From contig NZ_JAKZEW010000018.1 in NCBI RefSeq assembly GCF_022548875.1, forward strand, positions 291 through 64,290: a DNA stretch of 64,000 nucleotides, written 5' to 3'. A model generated the notes under the pieces. The model was not told where the DNA came from. It ran no database searches and was given only the letters and a program-made list of their open reading frames with translations. The stretch comes from Glycomyces sp. L485 (lineage in GTDB: Bacteria > Actinomycetota > Actinomycetes > Mycobacteriales > Micromonosporaceae). Position numbers and translations under genes: made by a program. The first letter of the stretch is position 1; the number at the start of each line of letters is the position of its first letter. Positions 43,952-52,495 of this stretch are shown here, piece by piece.

Positions 43952-44044
43952 CCTGCTGTTTCCCTTCCGCGAAGGTTAACGGAGGGTGACTGCCTCATCG
44001 GCCCGGCGTTCGACGCCGGGCCGATTCGCGTTTAGGCTGGAATC

Positions 44045-45286
44045 GTGCCGAACAACGATGCGAGCCCTCGCCGGTCGAAACTCCGCAAGACCACCGCACG
44101 CGCGCTGGCGGGCCTGGCCGCCGGCGCGGCTTTCGGCGCCGCCTCGGCGGCGTTCGCGCTGGGCAAGGCCCGCAAGCCGTCGCCGCGCCACAGTGCGAGC
44201 GTCCCGCGTGACCGCAGGCCCTGGGCGGCGGCGATCGACCTGCTGCGCACCGGCGTGTGCCTGGTCGACGAGGCCAATCGAGTCCTGTACGCCAACGTCG
44301 CGGCCCGCGACCTGGGCCTGGTCGACGACGCCGAGATCACGTCGTTGACGCTGCGGGCGCTGCTGGCCCAGGCCAGGCGCTCGGGCCGCTTCCGCGACGC
44401 GGAGCTGGACGTCACTCCCCCGGGGATGGGTGAGCCTTCGGCGGTGCGGGCGCGCATCACTCCGCTGGCCGACGGCATCGCTGTGGTCGAGCTCCAGGAC
44501 ATCTCCGAGCTGCACCGCGTCGAGCGGGTGCGGCGCGACTTCGTGGCGAACATCAGCCACGAGCTCAAGACTCCGGTCGGGGCGATGCAGATCCTGGCCG
44601 AGGCGCTCAAGGACGCCTCCGAGGACCCCGACGCGGCGGCCCGCTTCGCCGACCGCATCCAGACCGAGTCGGCGCGCATGAGTCATCTCATCAGCGATCT
44701 GCTGGAGCTCTCGCGCCTCCAGGGCGCCGAGAAGCTGCCCGACCCCGAGCCGGTGTCGGTCGACCGGATCATCGCCGAGGCCTTCGACCAGACGCGGATC
44801 GCCGCCGAGAAGAAGGACATCGAGCTCAAGGTGAACGGCGTCTGGGGGCTCGAAGTGCTCGGTTCGGAGTCGCAGTTGGTGACGGCGATGAAGAATCTCG
44901 TGGACAACGCCATCGCGTATTCACCCGAGGGCACGTCGGTCGAGGTGACGACGTCGCTGTGCCGGCCGAGCGGCTCGGTGGCCAAGTCGCAGACGGTCTG
45001 CGTCGGTGTGCGCGACGAGGGGATCGGCATTGCGCCGGAGGAGCTGGACCGGATCTTCGAGCGGTTCTACCGGGTCGACGCGGCCCGTTCGCGAGCCACT
45101 GGCGGCACCGGTCTCGGATTGGCTATCGTCAAACACGTCGCGGTGAATCACGGGGGTCGTGTAGAGGTGTCCAGTATGCCCGATACTGGTTCAGTGTTTA
45201 CCTTGATGTTGCCTGCGCGTTCCCTACCGGCCGACACCAAGGCACCGGAGCCGGTTGAAATCAACAAATCCGACGAAGTCTGCTAG
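44045..45286 (+). CDS. senX3: Sensor histidine kinase SenX3
   Basis: This 413-residue kinase senses phosphate limitation with RegX3. One N-terminal hydrophobic segment (ALAGLAAGAAFGAASAAFAL, 20-39) is followed by a PAS-like domain (about 60-155). The H-box is FVANISHELKTPVGAM with His172. N-box NLVDNAIAYSP, G1 RDEGIGI, F-box and G2 GGTGLGLAIVKH are all present. The GTG at 44045 is the start. It has only one clear helix where many SenX3 proteins have two. regX3 starts 14 bases after the stop. Confidence 0.95.
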   Translation: MPNNDASPRRSKLRKTTARALAGLAAGAAFGAASAAFALGKARKPSPRHSASVPRDRRPWAAAIDLLRTGVCLVDEANRVLYANVAARDLGLVDDAEITSLTLRALLAQARRSGRFRDAELDVTPPGMGEPSAVRARITPLADGIAVVELQDISELHRVERVRRDFVANISHELKTPVGAMQILAEALKDASEDPDAAARFADRIQTESARMSHLISDLLELSRLQGAEKLPDPEPVSVDRIIAEAFDQTRIAAEKKDIELKVNGVWGLEVLGSESQLVTAMKNLVDNAIAYSPEGTSVEVTTSLCRPSGSVAKSQTVCVGVRDEGIGIAPEELDRIFERFYRVDAARSRATGGTGLGLAIVKHVAVNHGGRVEVSSMPDTGSVFTLMLPARSLPADTKAPEPVEINKSDEVC

Positions 45287-45299
45287 GGAAGGTTGACCC

Positions 45300-45986
45300 G
45301 TGACCCGCGTGCTCGTAGTTGAAGACGAGGAATCGTTCTCCGACGCCCTGTCCTACATGCTTCGCAAGGAGGGCTTCGAGGTGTCCGTCGCCGCCGACGG
45401 CGACGCCGCCATCAAGGAGTACGAGCGCACCGGCGCGGACGTGGTCCTGCTCGACCTCATGCTTCCCGAGAAGTCCGGGACCGAGGTGTGCCGGGAGCTG
45501 CGGGCGAACTCGAACGTACCGATCATCATGGTCACCGCACGGGACTCGGAAGTGGATAAAGTGGTGGGTCTGGAGCTGGGCGCCGACGACTACATCACCA
45601 AGCCGTACTCCTCGCGCGAGCTTGTCGCGCGCATCCGGGCGGTCCTGCGCCGCTCGGCCGAGCCCGACGACCCGATCGTGACCGTCCTGGAGGCCGGACC
45701 GGTCCGCATGGACGTCGACCGGCACACCGTCTCGGTCGGCGGCGGCGACGTCCAGCTGCCGCTCAAGGAGTTCGAGCTGCTGGAGATGCTGCTGCGCAAC
45801 GCGGGGAGGGTCCTCACCCGCGGCCAGCTCATCGACCGCGTCTGGGGGGCCAACTACGTCGGCGACACCAAGACCCTCGACGTCCACGTCAAGCGCCTGC
45901 GCTCCAAGATCGAGCCCGAGCCGGGCAAACCGAGGCACCTGGTGACAGTCCGGGGGCTCGGCTACAAGTTCGATCCGCACGCCTGA
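45300..45986 (+). CDS. regX3: Response regulator RegX3 (OmpR/PhoB type)
   Basis: This 228-residue regulator has a receiver domain with phospho-acceptor Asp52 (VLLDLMLPEKSG), acidic pair Glu8/Asp9, and switch Lys in ITKPYSSRELVARI. The C-terminal winged helix includes LKEFELLEMLLRNAGRVLTRGQLIDRVWG and DVHVKRLRSKIE. The GTG at 45300 is behind GGAAGG. It would activate phosphate-uptake genes when phosphorylated by SenX3. Confidence 0.96.
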   Translation: MTRVLVVEDEESFSDALSYMLRKEGFEVSVAADGDAAIKEYERTGADVVLLDLMLPEKSGTEVCRELRANSNVPIIMVTARDSEVDKVVGLELGADDYITKPYSSRELVARIRAVLRRSAEPDDPIVTVLEAGPVRMDVDRHTVSVGGGDVQLPLKEFELLEMLLRNAGRVLTRGQLIDRVWGANYVGDTKTLDVHVKRLRSKIEPEPGKPRHLVTVRGLGYKFDPHA

Positions 45987-46005
45987 TGCGGATACGCTGT
46001 CGGTC

Positions 46006-46995
46006 GTGAACTACCTTCCCGCGGACGACCGCTACGAGTCCATGCCGTACCGCCGCTCGGGGCGCAGCGGCCTGAAGCTGCCCGCCATCTCGCTCGGCCT
46101 GTGGCAGAACTTCGGGCACACCCGGCCCTTCGAGACCCAGCGCGACATCCTGCGCCGGGCGTTCGACCTGGGGGTGACGCATTTCGACCTGGCGAACAAC
46201 TACGGGCCGCCCTACGGCTCGGCCGAGGAGAACCTCGGCCGCCACATGGCCGCCGACTTCCGGCCGTTCCGCGACCAGCTGGTGATCTCCTCCAAGGCCG
46301 GCTACGACATGTGGCCCGGCCCCTACGGCGACCACGGCTCGCGCAAGTACCTCGTCGCCTCGCTCGACCAGTCGCTCGCGCGGATGGGCTTGGACTACGT
46401 CGACATCTTCTACCACCACCGGCCCGACCCGGGCACACCGCTCGAGGAGACCATGGGTGCGCTCGACTCGATCGTGCGCTCGGGCAAGGCCCTGTACGTC
46501 GGCGTCTCGAATTACAACGCCGAGCAGGTGCGCGAGGCCGCGGCGATCCTGGCAGACCTCGGGACCCCTCTGCTCATCGACCAGCCGTCGTACTCGATGT
46601 TCAACCGCTGGACCGAGCGCGACGGGCTCCTCGACGCCCTCGAAGAGGTCGGCGCCGGGTGCATCGCGTTCAGCCCCTTGGCTCAAGGACTGCTCACGAA
46701 CCGCTATCTCGACGGGATCCCCGAGGGTTCGCGGATGGACACCAACGTCTGGCTCAAGGACCGCCTCGACGAGGCCGCGCTCGCGCGCATCAAGGGCCTG
46801 AACGCGGTCGCGGCCGGCCGCGACCAGTCGCTGGCCCAGACCGCTCTGGCCTGGGCGCTGCGCGATGAGCGCATGACCAGCGTCATCATCGGGGCCAGCA
46901 GCGTCGCTCAGCTCGAGGACAATGTCGGCGCCGTCGCCGGCCTCGAATTCGGCGACGACGAACTCGCCGCGATCGACGAGTTCGCCGTCGGATAG
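46006..46995 (+). CDS. Aldo/keto reductase (YghZ-like)
   Basis: This 329-residue NADPH reductase resembles YghZ/Kv-beta-type aldo/keto reductases that act on small aldehydes such as glyceraldehyde-3-phosphate. The catalytic set is Asp and Tyr in FDLANNYGPPYGSAE, Lys in VISSKAGYDMWPGPYG, and His in IFYHHRPD. The C-terminal NADP-binding part is TSVIIGASSVAQLEDN. The start is GTG at 46006, 20 bases after regX3. A terminator shared with hsp20 follows. Confidence 0.92.
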   Translation: MNYLPADDRYESMPYRRSGRSGLKLPAISLGLWQNFGHTRPFETQRDILRRAFDLGVTHFDLANNYGPPYGSAEENLGRHMAADFRPFRDQLVISSKAGYDMWPGPYGDHGSRKYLVASLDQSLARMGLDYVDIFYHHRPDPGTPLEETMGALDSIVRSGKALYVGVSNYNAEQVREAAAILADLGTPLLIDQPSYSMFNRWTERDGLLDALEEVGAGCIAFSPLAQGLLTNRYLDGIPEGSRMDTNVWLKDRLDEAALARIKGLNAVAAGRDQSLAQTALAWALRDERMTSVIIGASSVAQLEDNVGAVAGLEFGDDELAAIDEFAVG

Positions 46996-47045
46996 CGACG
47001 GCGGCCGCGTGCGGCGCGGACGCCACAGGCGCCTGCGGGCACGAG

Positions 47046-47073
47046 GAAAGCCCGCGGGGTCCCGCGGGCTTTC
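47046..47073. terminator. Bidirectional terminator
   Basis: GAAAGCCCGCGG and CCGCGGGCTTTC (12-bp perfect arms, 4-base loop) lie between the convergent aldo/keto reductase and Hsp20 genes. A-rich and T-rich ends on both sides suit both directions. Confidence 0.85.
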
Positions 47074-47077
47074 GTGC

Positions 47078-47527
47078 TCACTTGATCTTGATCTTCTTGT
47101 GGCCCGGAGACGTCGTCTTCGGGATGGTGAGGCACAGCACGCCGTGCTCCAGCACGGCGCTGGACTTGTCCGCGTCGACGCCGTGCGGCAGGCGCACGGC
47201 GTACTCGAACTGGCCGCTGCGCCGAGTCGAGTGGCGGGCATTGCCCTCCATGTGCGACTCTCTGCGGTACTCGCCGCTCACGGTGAGCTCCTGGCCTTCC
47301 ATCTCGATCGCGATCTCGTCGCGATCGACGCCTGGAACCTCGATGTCGACGTGGTACTCCTTGTCGTTCTCGCTCACGTCCGCCAGCGGCGTCCACGCCT
47401 GCTCGGTGACGTCCATGGACGGCAAGAACGAACCCATCATGCGGTTCATGTAGGCCGGGAAGTCGTCGAAGTAGGAGATCGGTTCCACCCGCTCCGTCGA
47501 CCCTCTCCTGGCCGGCAGCCTTGCCAT
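47078..47527 (-). CDS. Hsp20 small heat-shock protein
   Basis: This 149-residue chaperone has the alpha-crystallin domain from about residue 43: PLADVSENDKEYHVDIEVPG, VDRDEIAIEMEGQELTVSGE, RSGQFEYAVRLPHGVDAD, and the AVLEHGVLCLTIPK motif. The C-terminus ends in lysine-rich KKIKIK, with an IxI-like element that can dock oligomers. The ATG at 47527 follows GGGAGGATC. I looked for a HAIR (HspR) operator upstream and saw none. Confidence 0.95.
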   Translation of the reverse strand: MARLPARRGSTERVEPISYFDDFPAYMNRMMGSFLPSMDVTEQAWTPLADVSENDKEYHVDIEVPGVDRDEIAIEMEGQELTVSGEYRRESHMEGNARHSTRRSGQFEYAVRLPHGVDADKSSAVLEHGVLCLTIPKTTSPGHKKIKIK

Positions 47528-47761
47528 AGATCCTCCCAGTGGTCTCGAATCGCGCTTTCAGCGCCGATGCTATGGCGAAAATCCTTCACGCAAGTCCGAT
47601 TCCCCGAATGAGCCGAGATCGACGCCAAGCCTCGAGCCGCGGTGCGCGAAGCCGCTCCGTGACAAGCCGACATGCAAGTCGTCCTCGGGAAGGAGACGGG
47701 TGTGAAGGGAATCCTTCGCTTGGGGGACGTGCGGGCCCTGCCGTCACTTTAGGGTGAATAC

Positions 47762-48631
47762 ATGCTCGAAATACAGGACCTCAAGAAGAGGTTCGGCGAC
47801 ACCGTTGCCCTCGACGGGGTGTCGCTGTCCGCCGAACCCGGTGAAGTGGTCGGATTCGTCGGCGCCAACGGCGCCGGCAAGACCACCACCATGCGCATCG
47901 CCATGGGCGTGCTCGCCACCGACGAGGGCCGGGCCCTGTGGAACGGCTCGCCCCTACTCCCCGGAAAGACCGTCCGCGTCGGATACATGCCCGAAGAACG
48001 CGGCCTCTACCCCAAGATGAAGGTCGGCGAGCAGATCGCCTACTTCGGCGAACTCCACGGCATGAGCCGCGCCGAAGCGAAGCGGTCCAGCGCCGACCTG
48101 CTCGAACAGCTCGATCTCACCGACCGCGCCGACGACCACGTCCAGGACCTGTCGCTGGGCAACCAGCAGCGCGTCCAGCTCGCCGTCTCCCTCGTCCACG
48201 ACCCCGAACTGCTCATCCTCGACGAGCCGTTCTCCGGCCTCGACCCCCTCGCCGTCGACGTCATGGGCACCGCCCTCAAGCAGCGGGCCGTGGACGGCGC
48301 CCCCGTCCTGTTCTCCAGCCACCAGCTCGACCTCATCGAGCGGCTCTGCGACTCCGTGGCCATCATCGCCTCCGGGCGCATCATCGCCTCCGGCACCGTC
48401 ACCGAGCTCAAGAAGCGCGAGACCAGGCAGCTGCGCGTCAGCGTCGAGACCGCCGAGGACCTGACCGCGGCCCTCCCCGGGACCGTCGTGCGCGACGGCG
48501 ACGACTACCTCGTCGAAGACGCCGACGACCAGGCCGTACTCCAGGCCGCCATGGGCGCGGGCCGCGTCACGCACTTCGCCTACGACCAGCCCACCATCGC
48601 CGAGATCTTCCGAGAGGCGGTCGCCCGATGA
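47762..48631 (+). CDS. ABC transporter ATP-binding protein (NatA-like)
   Basis: This 289-residue ATPase drives the next gene's permease. Walker A is GANGAGKTTTM (34-44), the signature is LSLGNQQRVQLAVSL, Walker B is LLILDEPFSGLDP, and the H-loop is SSHQLDLIERL. The C-terminal 80 residues form the DUF4162-type extension usual in NatA-like proteins. The start is ATG at 47762. The stop overlaps the permease start (ATGA). Substrate is unknown; sodium or drug export is typical of the family. Confidence 0.93.
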   Translation: MLEIQDLKKRFGDTVALDGVSLSAEPGEVVGFVGANGAGKTTTMRIAMGVLATDEGRALWNGSPLLPGKTVRVGYMPEERGLYPKMKVGEQIAYFGELHGMSRAEAKRSSADLLEQLDLTDRADDHVQDLSLGNQQRVQLAVSLVHDPELLILDEPFSGLDPLAVDVMGTALKQRAVDGAPVLFSSHQLDLIERLCDSVAIIASGRIIASGTVTELKKRETRQLRVSVETAEDLTAALPGTVVRDGDDYLVEDADDQAVLQAAMGAGRVTHFAYDQPTIAEIFREAVAR

Positions 48632-49809
48632 GCCCCAAGAACACCGAGACGTCGAACCTGCGCGGCCTCTGGCTCGTCGCCGGCCGCGAGATCCGCGTGC
48701 GCGGCCTGTCCAAGGCCAACATCATCAGCGTCGCCGTCACCATCCTCGTCGTCGGCGTCCTCGCCGCCCTTCCGACGATCCTCTCCGGCGACGACACCAC
48801 CAGGATCGGCCTCGCCGGCGATGAGGCCGCGGCGATGGAGCAGCAACTCGAGGCCAACCCCGACTACGAGCTCACCGTCTACGGATCCGTCGACGAAGCC
48901 GAAACGGCCGTCCGCGACGCAGAGGTCGACGCAGCCGTCGCAGACGGCAGGCTCTACGTCGAAAGCGGCGCCGACCGCGAACTCCGGGCCGTCCTCGAAT
49001 CGGTCTACCAGTCCGCGGCGGTCCAGACGCGACTGGAGGACGCCGGACTCGACCAGAGCCAAATCCAGCAGGCGCTGGCCACCGAACCGCTGGAGACGGT
49101 CACCTTGTCGGACGCCGAAGTCGACAGCGCGCTAGACTACTTCACCGGCATGATCATCTCGGTCGTCATGTTCTTCATGCTCATGATGCCGGTGCAGTAC
49201 ATCGCGATGGGCGTCGTCGAGGAGAAGTCCAGCCGGATCGTGGAGATCCTGCTGACCAGCCTCAAGCCGTGGCAACTGCTGGGCGGCAAGGTCATCGGGC
49301 TCGGCGTGGTGGCGGCGGTGAACCTCGTCGCCATCATCGCCACCGGCCTCGGCGTCTCGGCCGCGACCGGACTCCTGCCCGACCTGCCGGAGGGGACGGC
49401 CACCGCGGCGCTGTCGACGCTCGGCTGGTGGGTGCTGGCGTTCGCGCTCTACGGCACGCTCGCCGGCGGCGTCGGGTCCCTCGTCTCGCGCCAGGAGGAG
49501 GCCGGGTCGGTGCTCGCACCGCTCACCACCGCGCTGATGATCGCCTATCTCGGCTCGATCTTCCTGCTCAACGCCCCCGACAGCTTGATCGCGCGGGGCC
49601 TGTCGATCGTGCCGCCGTTCTCGGCCATCGCGATGCCGACCCGCATGGCCGTCGCCGAGGCTCCGGTCTGGGAGGTGACCGTGTCGATCGGTCTGCTCGT
49701 GGTCAGCGCGCTCGGCGCGCTGGTCCTCGGCGCGACCCTCTACAAGCGCAGCATCCTGCACACCGGCTCGCGCTTGAAGTTCACCGACGCGCTCAGGCGC
49801 GCCGCATAG
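48628..49809 (+). CDS. ABC-2 type permease (NatB-like)
   Basis: This 393-residue membrane protein pairs with the preceding ATPase. A first helix (IISVAVTILVVGVLAALPTIL, about 32-52) is followed by a large external domain (about 55-170) and then five to six helices, including MIISVVMFFMLMMPVQYIAM. EEKSSRIVEILLTSLKPWQLLGGK is the ABC-2 signature. The ATG at 48628 overlaps the ATPase stop. The two genes end at a very strong terminator. Confidence 0.92.
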   Translation: MSPKNTETSNLRGLWLVAGREIRVRGLSKANIISVAVTILVVGVLAALPTILSGDDTTRIGLAGDEAAAMEQQLEANPDYELTVYGSVDEAETAVRDAEVDAAVADGRLYVESGADRELRAVLESVYQSAAVQTRLEDAGLDQSQIQQALATEPLETVTLSDAEVDSALDYFTGMIISVVMFFMLMMPVQYIAMGVVEEKSSRIVEILLTSLKPWQLLGGKVIGLGVVAAVNLVAIIATGLGVSAATGLLPDLPEGTATAALSTLGWWVLAFALYGTLAGGVGSLVSRQEEAGSVLAPLTTALMIAYLGSIFLLNAPDSLIARGLSIVPPFSAIAMPTRMAVAEAPVWEVTVSIGLLVVSALGALVLGATLYKRSILHTGSRLKFTDALRRAA

Positions 49810-49860
49810 CGGACACCGCGGCGGCCCGGCTCCATCGGAGCCGGGCCGCCGCGGTGTCCG
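49810..49860. terminator. Very strong bidirectional terminator (24-bp perfect stem)
   Basis: Positions 49810-49833 and 49837-49860 are perfect reverse complements around an ATC loop. The stem lies between the ABC permease stop and the convergent purine permease stop, and directly abuts both. Confidence 0.88.
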
Positions 49861-49864
49861 GGTA

Positions 49865-51253
49865 CTACTCGACCAGGAAGAAGAAGTAGCCGAGGAAGAC
49901 CACCATGAGGCCGTAGGTGATCGGGTGGACCTCTCTCCAGCGGCCCTTGGCGATCATGGTGATCGGGTAGAACAGCAGGCCTAGGGCGATGCCGTTCGCG
50001 ATCGAGTAGGTCAGCGGCATCGCGACGACCGTGATGAACGCCGGAATGGCGTATTCGAGCTTGGCCCAGTCGATGCCGCCGAGCTGCTTGGCCATGAGCA
50101 CGCCCACGATGATGAGCGCCGGGGCGGTGACCTCGCCGTAGCCCGCCACCAGTGTGAACACCGGGAAGGCGAACAGCGAGATCAGGAACCAGAAGGCGGT
50201 GGTGACCGCGGTCAGCCCGGTGCGCCCGCCCACCGACACTCCCGCCGAGGACTCGATGTACGAAGTCGTCGTGGAGGTGCCGAGCACGGCGCCGCCCATC
50301 GTGGCGATCGAGTCGGCCGCCAGCGCGCGGCCGGCGCGAGGGAGCTTGCCGTCCTTGAGCATCCCCGCCTGTCCGGCGACGGCGAACAGAGTCCCGGCGG
50401 TGTCGAAGAAGTCGACGAACAGCATCGTGAGGACGACGATGATCATCTTCGTCGTGAAGGCGTCGTCGATGCCGGAGAAGACCGCGCCGAAGGCGTCGAG
50501 ATTCGGCGAGGAGTCCGGGAGCTCCAGCGGGATGTGGCCGGTGGCGACACCGAGGACGAGGGTCGCGAGCATCCCGTACAGGACCCCGCCCTTCCAGCCG
50601 AGGATCAGGAAGACGGCGGTGGCGACCAGGCCGAACAGCGTCAGCAGGACCGGCGCGGAGGTGAAGTCGCCGAGGGCGACGAGGGTTGCGCCGTCGCCTG
50701 TGACGATCCCTCCGCCCTGGAGTCCGATGAAGGCGATGAACAGGCCGATGCCGGCCCCGGTGGCCAGTTTCAACTGCGCCGGAATGGCGTTGATGATCGT
50801 CTCGCGTACACCGGTGACCGCGAGGACGAAGAAGATGAGGCCGGAGACGAAGGTGCCGACAAGGGCGGTCTGCCAAGGGATTCCCATGGTGAGCACGACG
50901 CTGAAGGCGAAGAACGCGTTCAGGCCCATGCCGGGTGCGAGCGCGATCGGATAGCGGGCCCACAGGCCCATGACCAGGCACCCGAGCGCGGCGGCGAGAG
51001 CTGTCGCGGTGAAGATCGAGCCGGGGTCGGGGACGAGCCCGGTGGCGAAGCCCGCGTCGACATCGCCCTCGCCGAGCGCCTCGGCGAGACCGAAGCTGAG
51101 GATTCCGGGGTTGGCGGCCAGGATGTAGGCCATCGCCAGGAAGGTGGTGGTGCCGGCGAGGATTTCGCGTTTCCAGGAAGTCCGGTTCTCGCTGAGGCGG
51201 AAGTAGCGGTCGAGCGCGCCCTGTGCGGGACGCGACTTCTCTTCGGTTGCCAT
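49865..51253 (-). CDS. NCS2 family purine permease (AzgA-like)
   Basis: This 462-residue transporter has about 12-14 helices. The AzgA-type signature GTSTTTSYIESSAGVSVGGRTGLTAV is present in pieces of that order, with LAPGMGLNAFFAFSV in the N-terminal repeat and FFDTAGTLFAVAGQAG in the middle. The family imports hypoxanthine, adenine or guanine with protons. Start ATG at 51253 follows AAGGAGATG about ten bases upstream; a longer reading is Arg/His/Pro-rich. It would feed Hpt, encoded elsewhere in this window. Confidence 0.92.
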   Translation of the reverse strand: MATEEKSRPAQGALDRYFRLSENRTSWKREILAGTTTFLAMAYILAANPGILSFGLAEALGEGDVDAGFATGLVPDPGSIFTATALAAALGCLVMGLWARYPIALAPGMGLNAFFAFSVVLTMGIPWQTALVGTFVSGLIFFVLAVTGVRETIINAIPAQLKLATGAGIGLFIAFIGLQGGGIVTGDGATLVALGDFTSAPVLLTLFGLVATAVFLILGWKGGVLYGMLATLVLGVATGHIPLELPDSSPNLDAFGAVFSGIDDAFTTKMIIVVLTMLFVDFFDTAGTLFAVAGQAGMLKDGKLPRAGRALAADSIATMGGAVLGTSTTTSYIESSAGVSVGGRTGLTAVTTAFWFLISLFAFPVFTLVAGYGEVTAPALIIVGVLMAKQLGGIDWAKLEYAIPAFITVVAMPLTYSIANGIALGLLFYPITMIAKGRWREVHPITYGLMVVFLGYFFFLVE

Positions 51254-51413
51254 AGGCGGGCATCTCCTTGAAAGGTGCTTTGGATGCCGGGCAGCTGGCA
51301 CCTCGGGAGCGGTGGATGATCGGATTCGGCGATGAATCTGCCGGTAATCTACCGTGTTCGCGGCGGAATGGCGAGTGCCCCTTGGTTGGGTGCGAGGCGA
51401 TCTGAGACGAAAT

Positions 51414-51449
51414 GACGCCCCGGAACCAGGGGGGCGGTTCCGGGGCGTC
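51414..51449 (-). terminator. Hairpin terminator, 14-bp stem
   Basis: GACGCCCCGGAACC (51414-51427) pairs perfectly with GGTTCCGGGGCGTC (51436-51449). On the minus strand it is followed by ATTTCGTC, a weak T-run. It would stop transcription from the LPXTG gene. Confidence 0.7.
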
Positions 51450-51456
51450 TTGGGCC

Positions 51457-51486
51457 GAGCCCCCGGTGGCAGGATTCCGGGGGCTC
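51457..51486 (-). terminator. Second hairpin, 10-bp stem
   Basis: GAGCCCCCGG (51457-51466) pairs with CCGGGGGCTC (51477-51486) around a 10-base loop, just before the stronger hairpin on the minus strand. Confidence 0.6.
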
Positions 51487-51620
51487 GACAAGGACCGCAC
51501 CGTCAAGCAGCGGGCGGTAGTCCTGGGGATGTCTTCCCTGAGACAGTTGCTAAACGCGGGAGCGCTTCACTCGGTTGCATAACGTTTCGGTAACGGCCGC
51601 AGGGATTCGTGAAACCCCTG

Positions 51621-52316
51621 CTACCAGTCCTGTGCGGCCTGACGACGACGCATGACGAGGAACAGGACGGCACCGGCACCGGCCAGCGCGGCGGCCGCGA
51701 CCAGGGTGACGGTCAGCGGGCTGCCGGTCGTGGGCAGCGTGGCGGTCGGCGTGGTCGAGGCTTCGCCGGGGCTGGTCTCGTCGTCGCCGGGGGAAGTGGT
51801 CTCTTCGCCGGGCGTCTCGGACTCCTCGGGCGTGGGCGAGGTCTCGACGTCGGTGGGCTCGCCGGGGCAGGCGTGCGTGACGTTGAAGAACTTCGCCGAG
51901 GTCTCCGCCTCGGCGTCGGCGTCGAGCAGGATCCAGCCGGCAGGCAGGCCGATGTATGCATGCTTGTAGTTCGGGTCGCTTGGCTTGCCGGTGGGGACGA
52001 GCTCGGCGTCAACCGTCGTCGTGGAACCTTCACCATCGCTGAATGTAGCGGTCACTGAGACGAAGTCCCCGTTGTCGGGCAGGACGAAGACCCATCCGTC
52101 GAAGTCGGCGGGTTTGTCGGCCGGGATGTGCTCGTCCTCGCCGCAGAGCTGCTCGAACTCTTCGGAGTCCGCGGTCTGGTCCTTGTGGGCTTCGTTGAGG
52201 GGGATGGTGTGGTCGTCGGCCTCCGCGGCGGTGGCCAACATCAGGGTTCCTGCCACTCCGACCGCTCCTGCTGCGGCCAGCGTTCCGAGCCTCTTGAAGG
52301 GTTGCTTGATTTTCAC
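51621..52316 (-). CDS. LPXTG-type cell-wall-anchored surface protein
   Basis: This 231-residue exported protein has a signal peptide (LGTLAAAGAVGVAGTLMLATAAEA, about 10-33) and a mature domain of about 110 residues with two cysteines (EQLCGEDEH; THACPGEP). A Thr/Pro/Glu-rich linker follows. The sorting signal LPTTG is at 194-198, then a hydrophobic helix and MRRRQ. Sortase would attach it to peptidoglycan. The start is GTG at 52316 behind GGAGAAC. The mature domain (WVFVLPDNGDFVSVTATFSDGEG) is not recognised. No sortase gene is in the window. Confidence 0.9.
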   Translation of the reverse strand: MKIKQPFKRLGTLAAAGAVGVAGTLMLATAAEADDHTIPLNEAHKDQTADSEEFEQLCGEDEHIPADKPADFDGWVFVLPDNGDFVSVTATFSDGEGSTTTVDAELVPTGKPSDPNYKHAYIGLPAGWILLDADAEAETSAKFFNVTHACPGEPTDVETSPTPEESETPGEETTSPGDDETSPGEASTTPTATLPTTGSPLTVTLVAAAALAGAGAVLFLVMRRRQAAQDW

Positions 52317-52495
52317 GTTTGGGTTCTCCGTTATCGATCTGCCGTTGGATCAAACGTGCCGGGTTCGATGTGGGCAGTATGTGAACGCGAGAGAGACACA
52401 TGAGGTTGCATTGCGTTTGAATAACGAGCTGTTCGGATGATGGGGAGTGGTCCGCCCGGTGCGCCCGGAGGGCTCCGGAGTGAAATCCTTGAGGC

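Larger units (their letters stand above)
51254..51620. other. Intergenic with two adjacent hairpins
   Basis: No gene is seen in 367 bases. Two strong hairpins at 51414-51449 and 51457-51486 lie between the LPXTG gene and the permease, both read from the minus strand. I see no purine riboswitch pattern, although one would fit the permease. Confidence 0.6.

Noticed and set aside
45889..47241. 450-residue minus-strand open frame
   Set aside because: Antisense of the aldo/keto reductase, running into hsp20 in the wrong frame.
47528..47761. HAIR (HspR) operator upstream of hsp20
   Set aside because: No CTTGAGT-N7-ACTCAAG pattern is visible.
51254..51620. Purine riboswitch upstream of the NCS2 permease
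   Set aside because: The conserved purine-aptamer loop sequences are absent; only simple hairpins are present.
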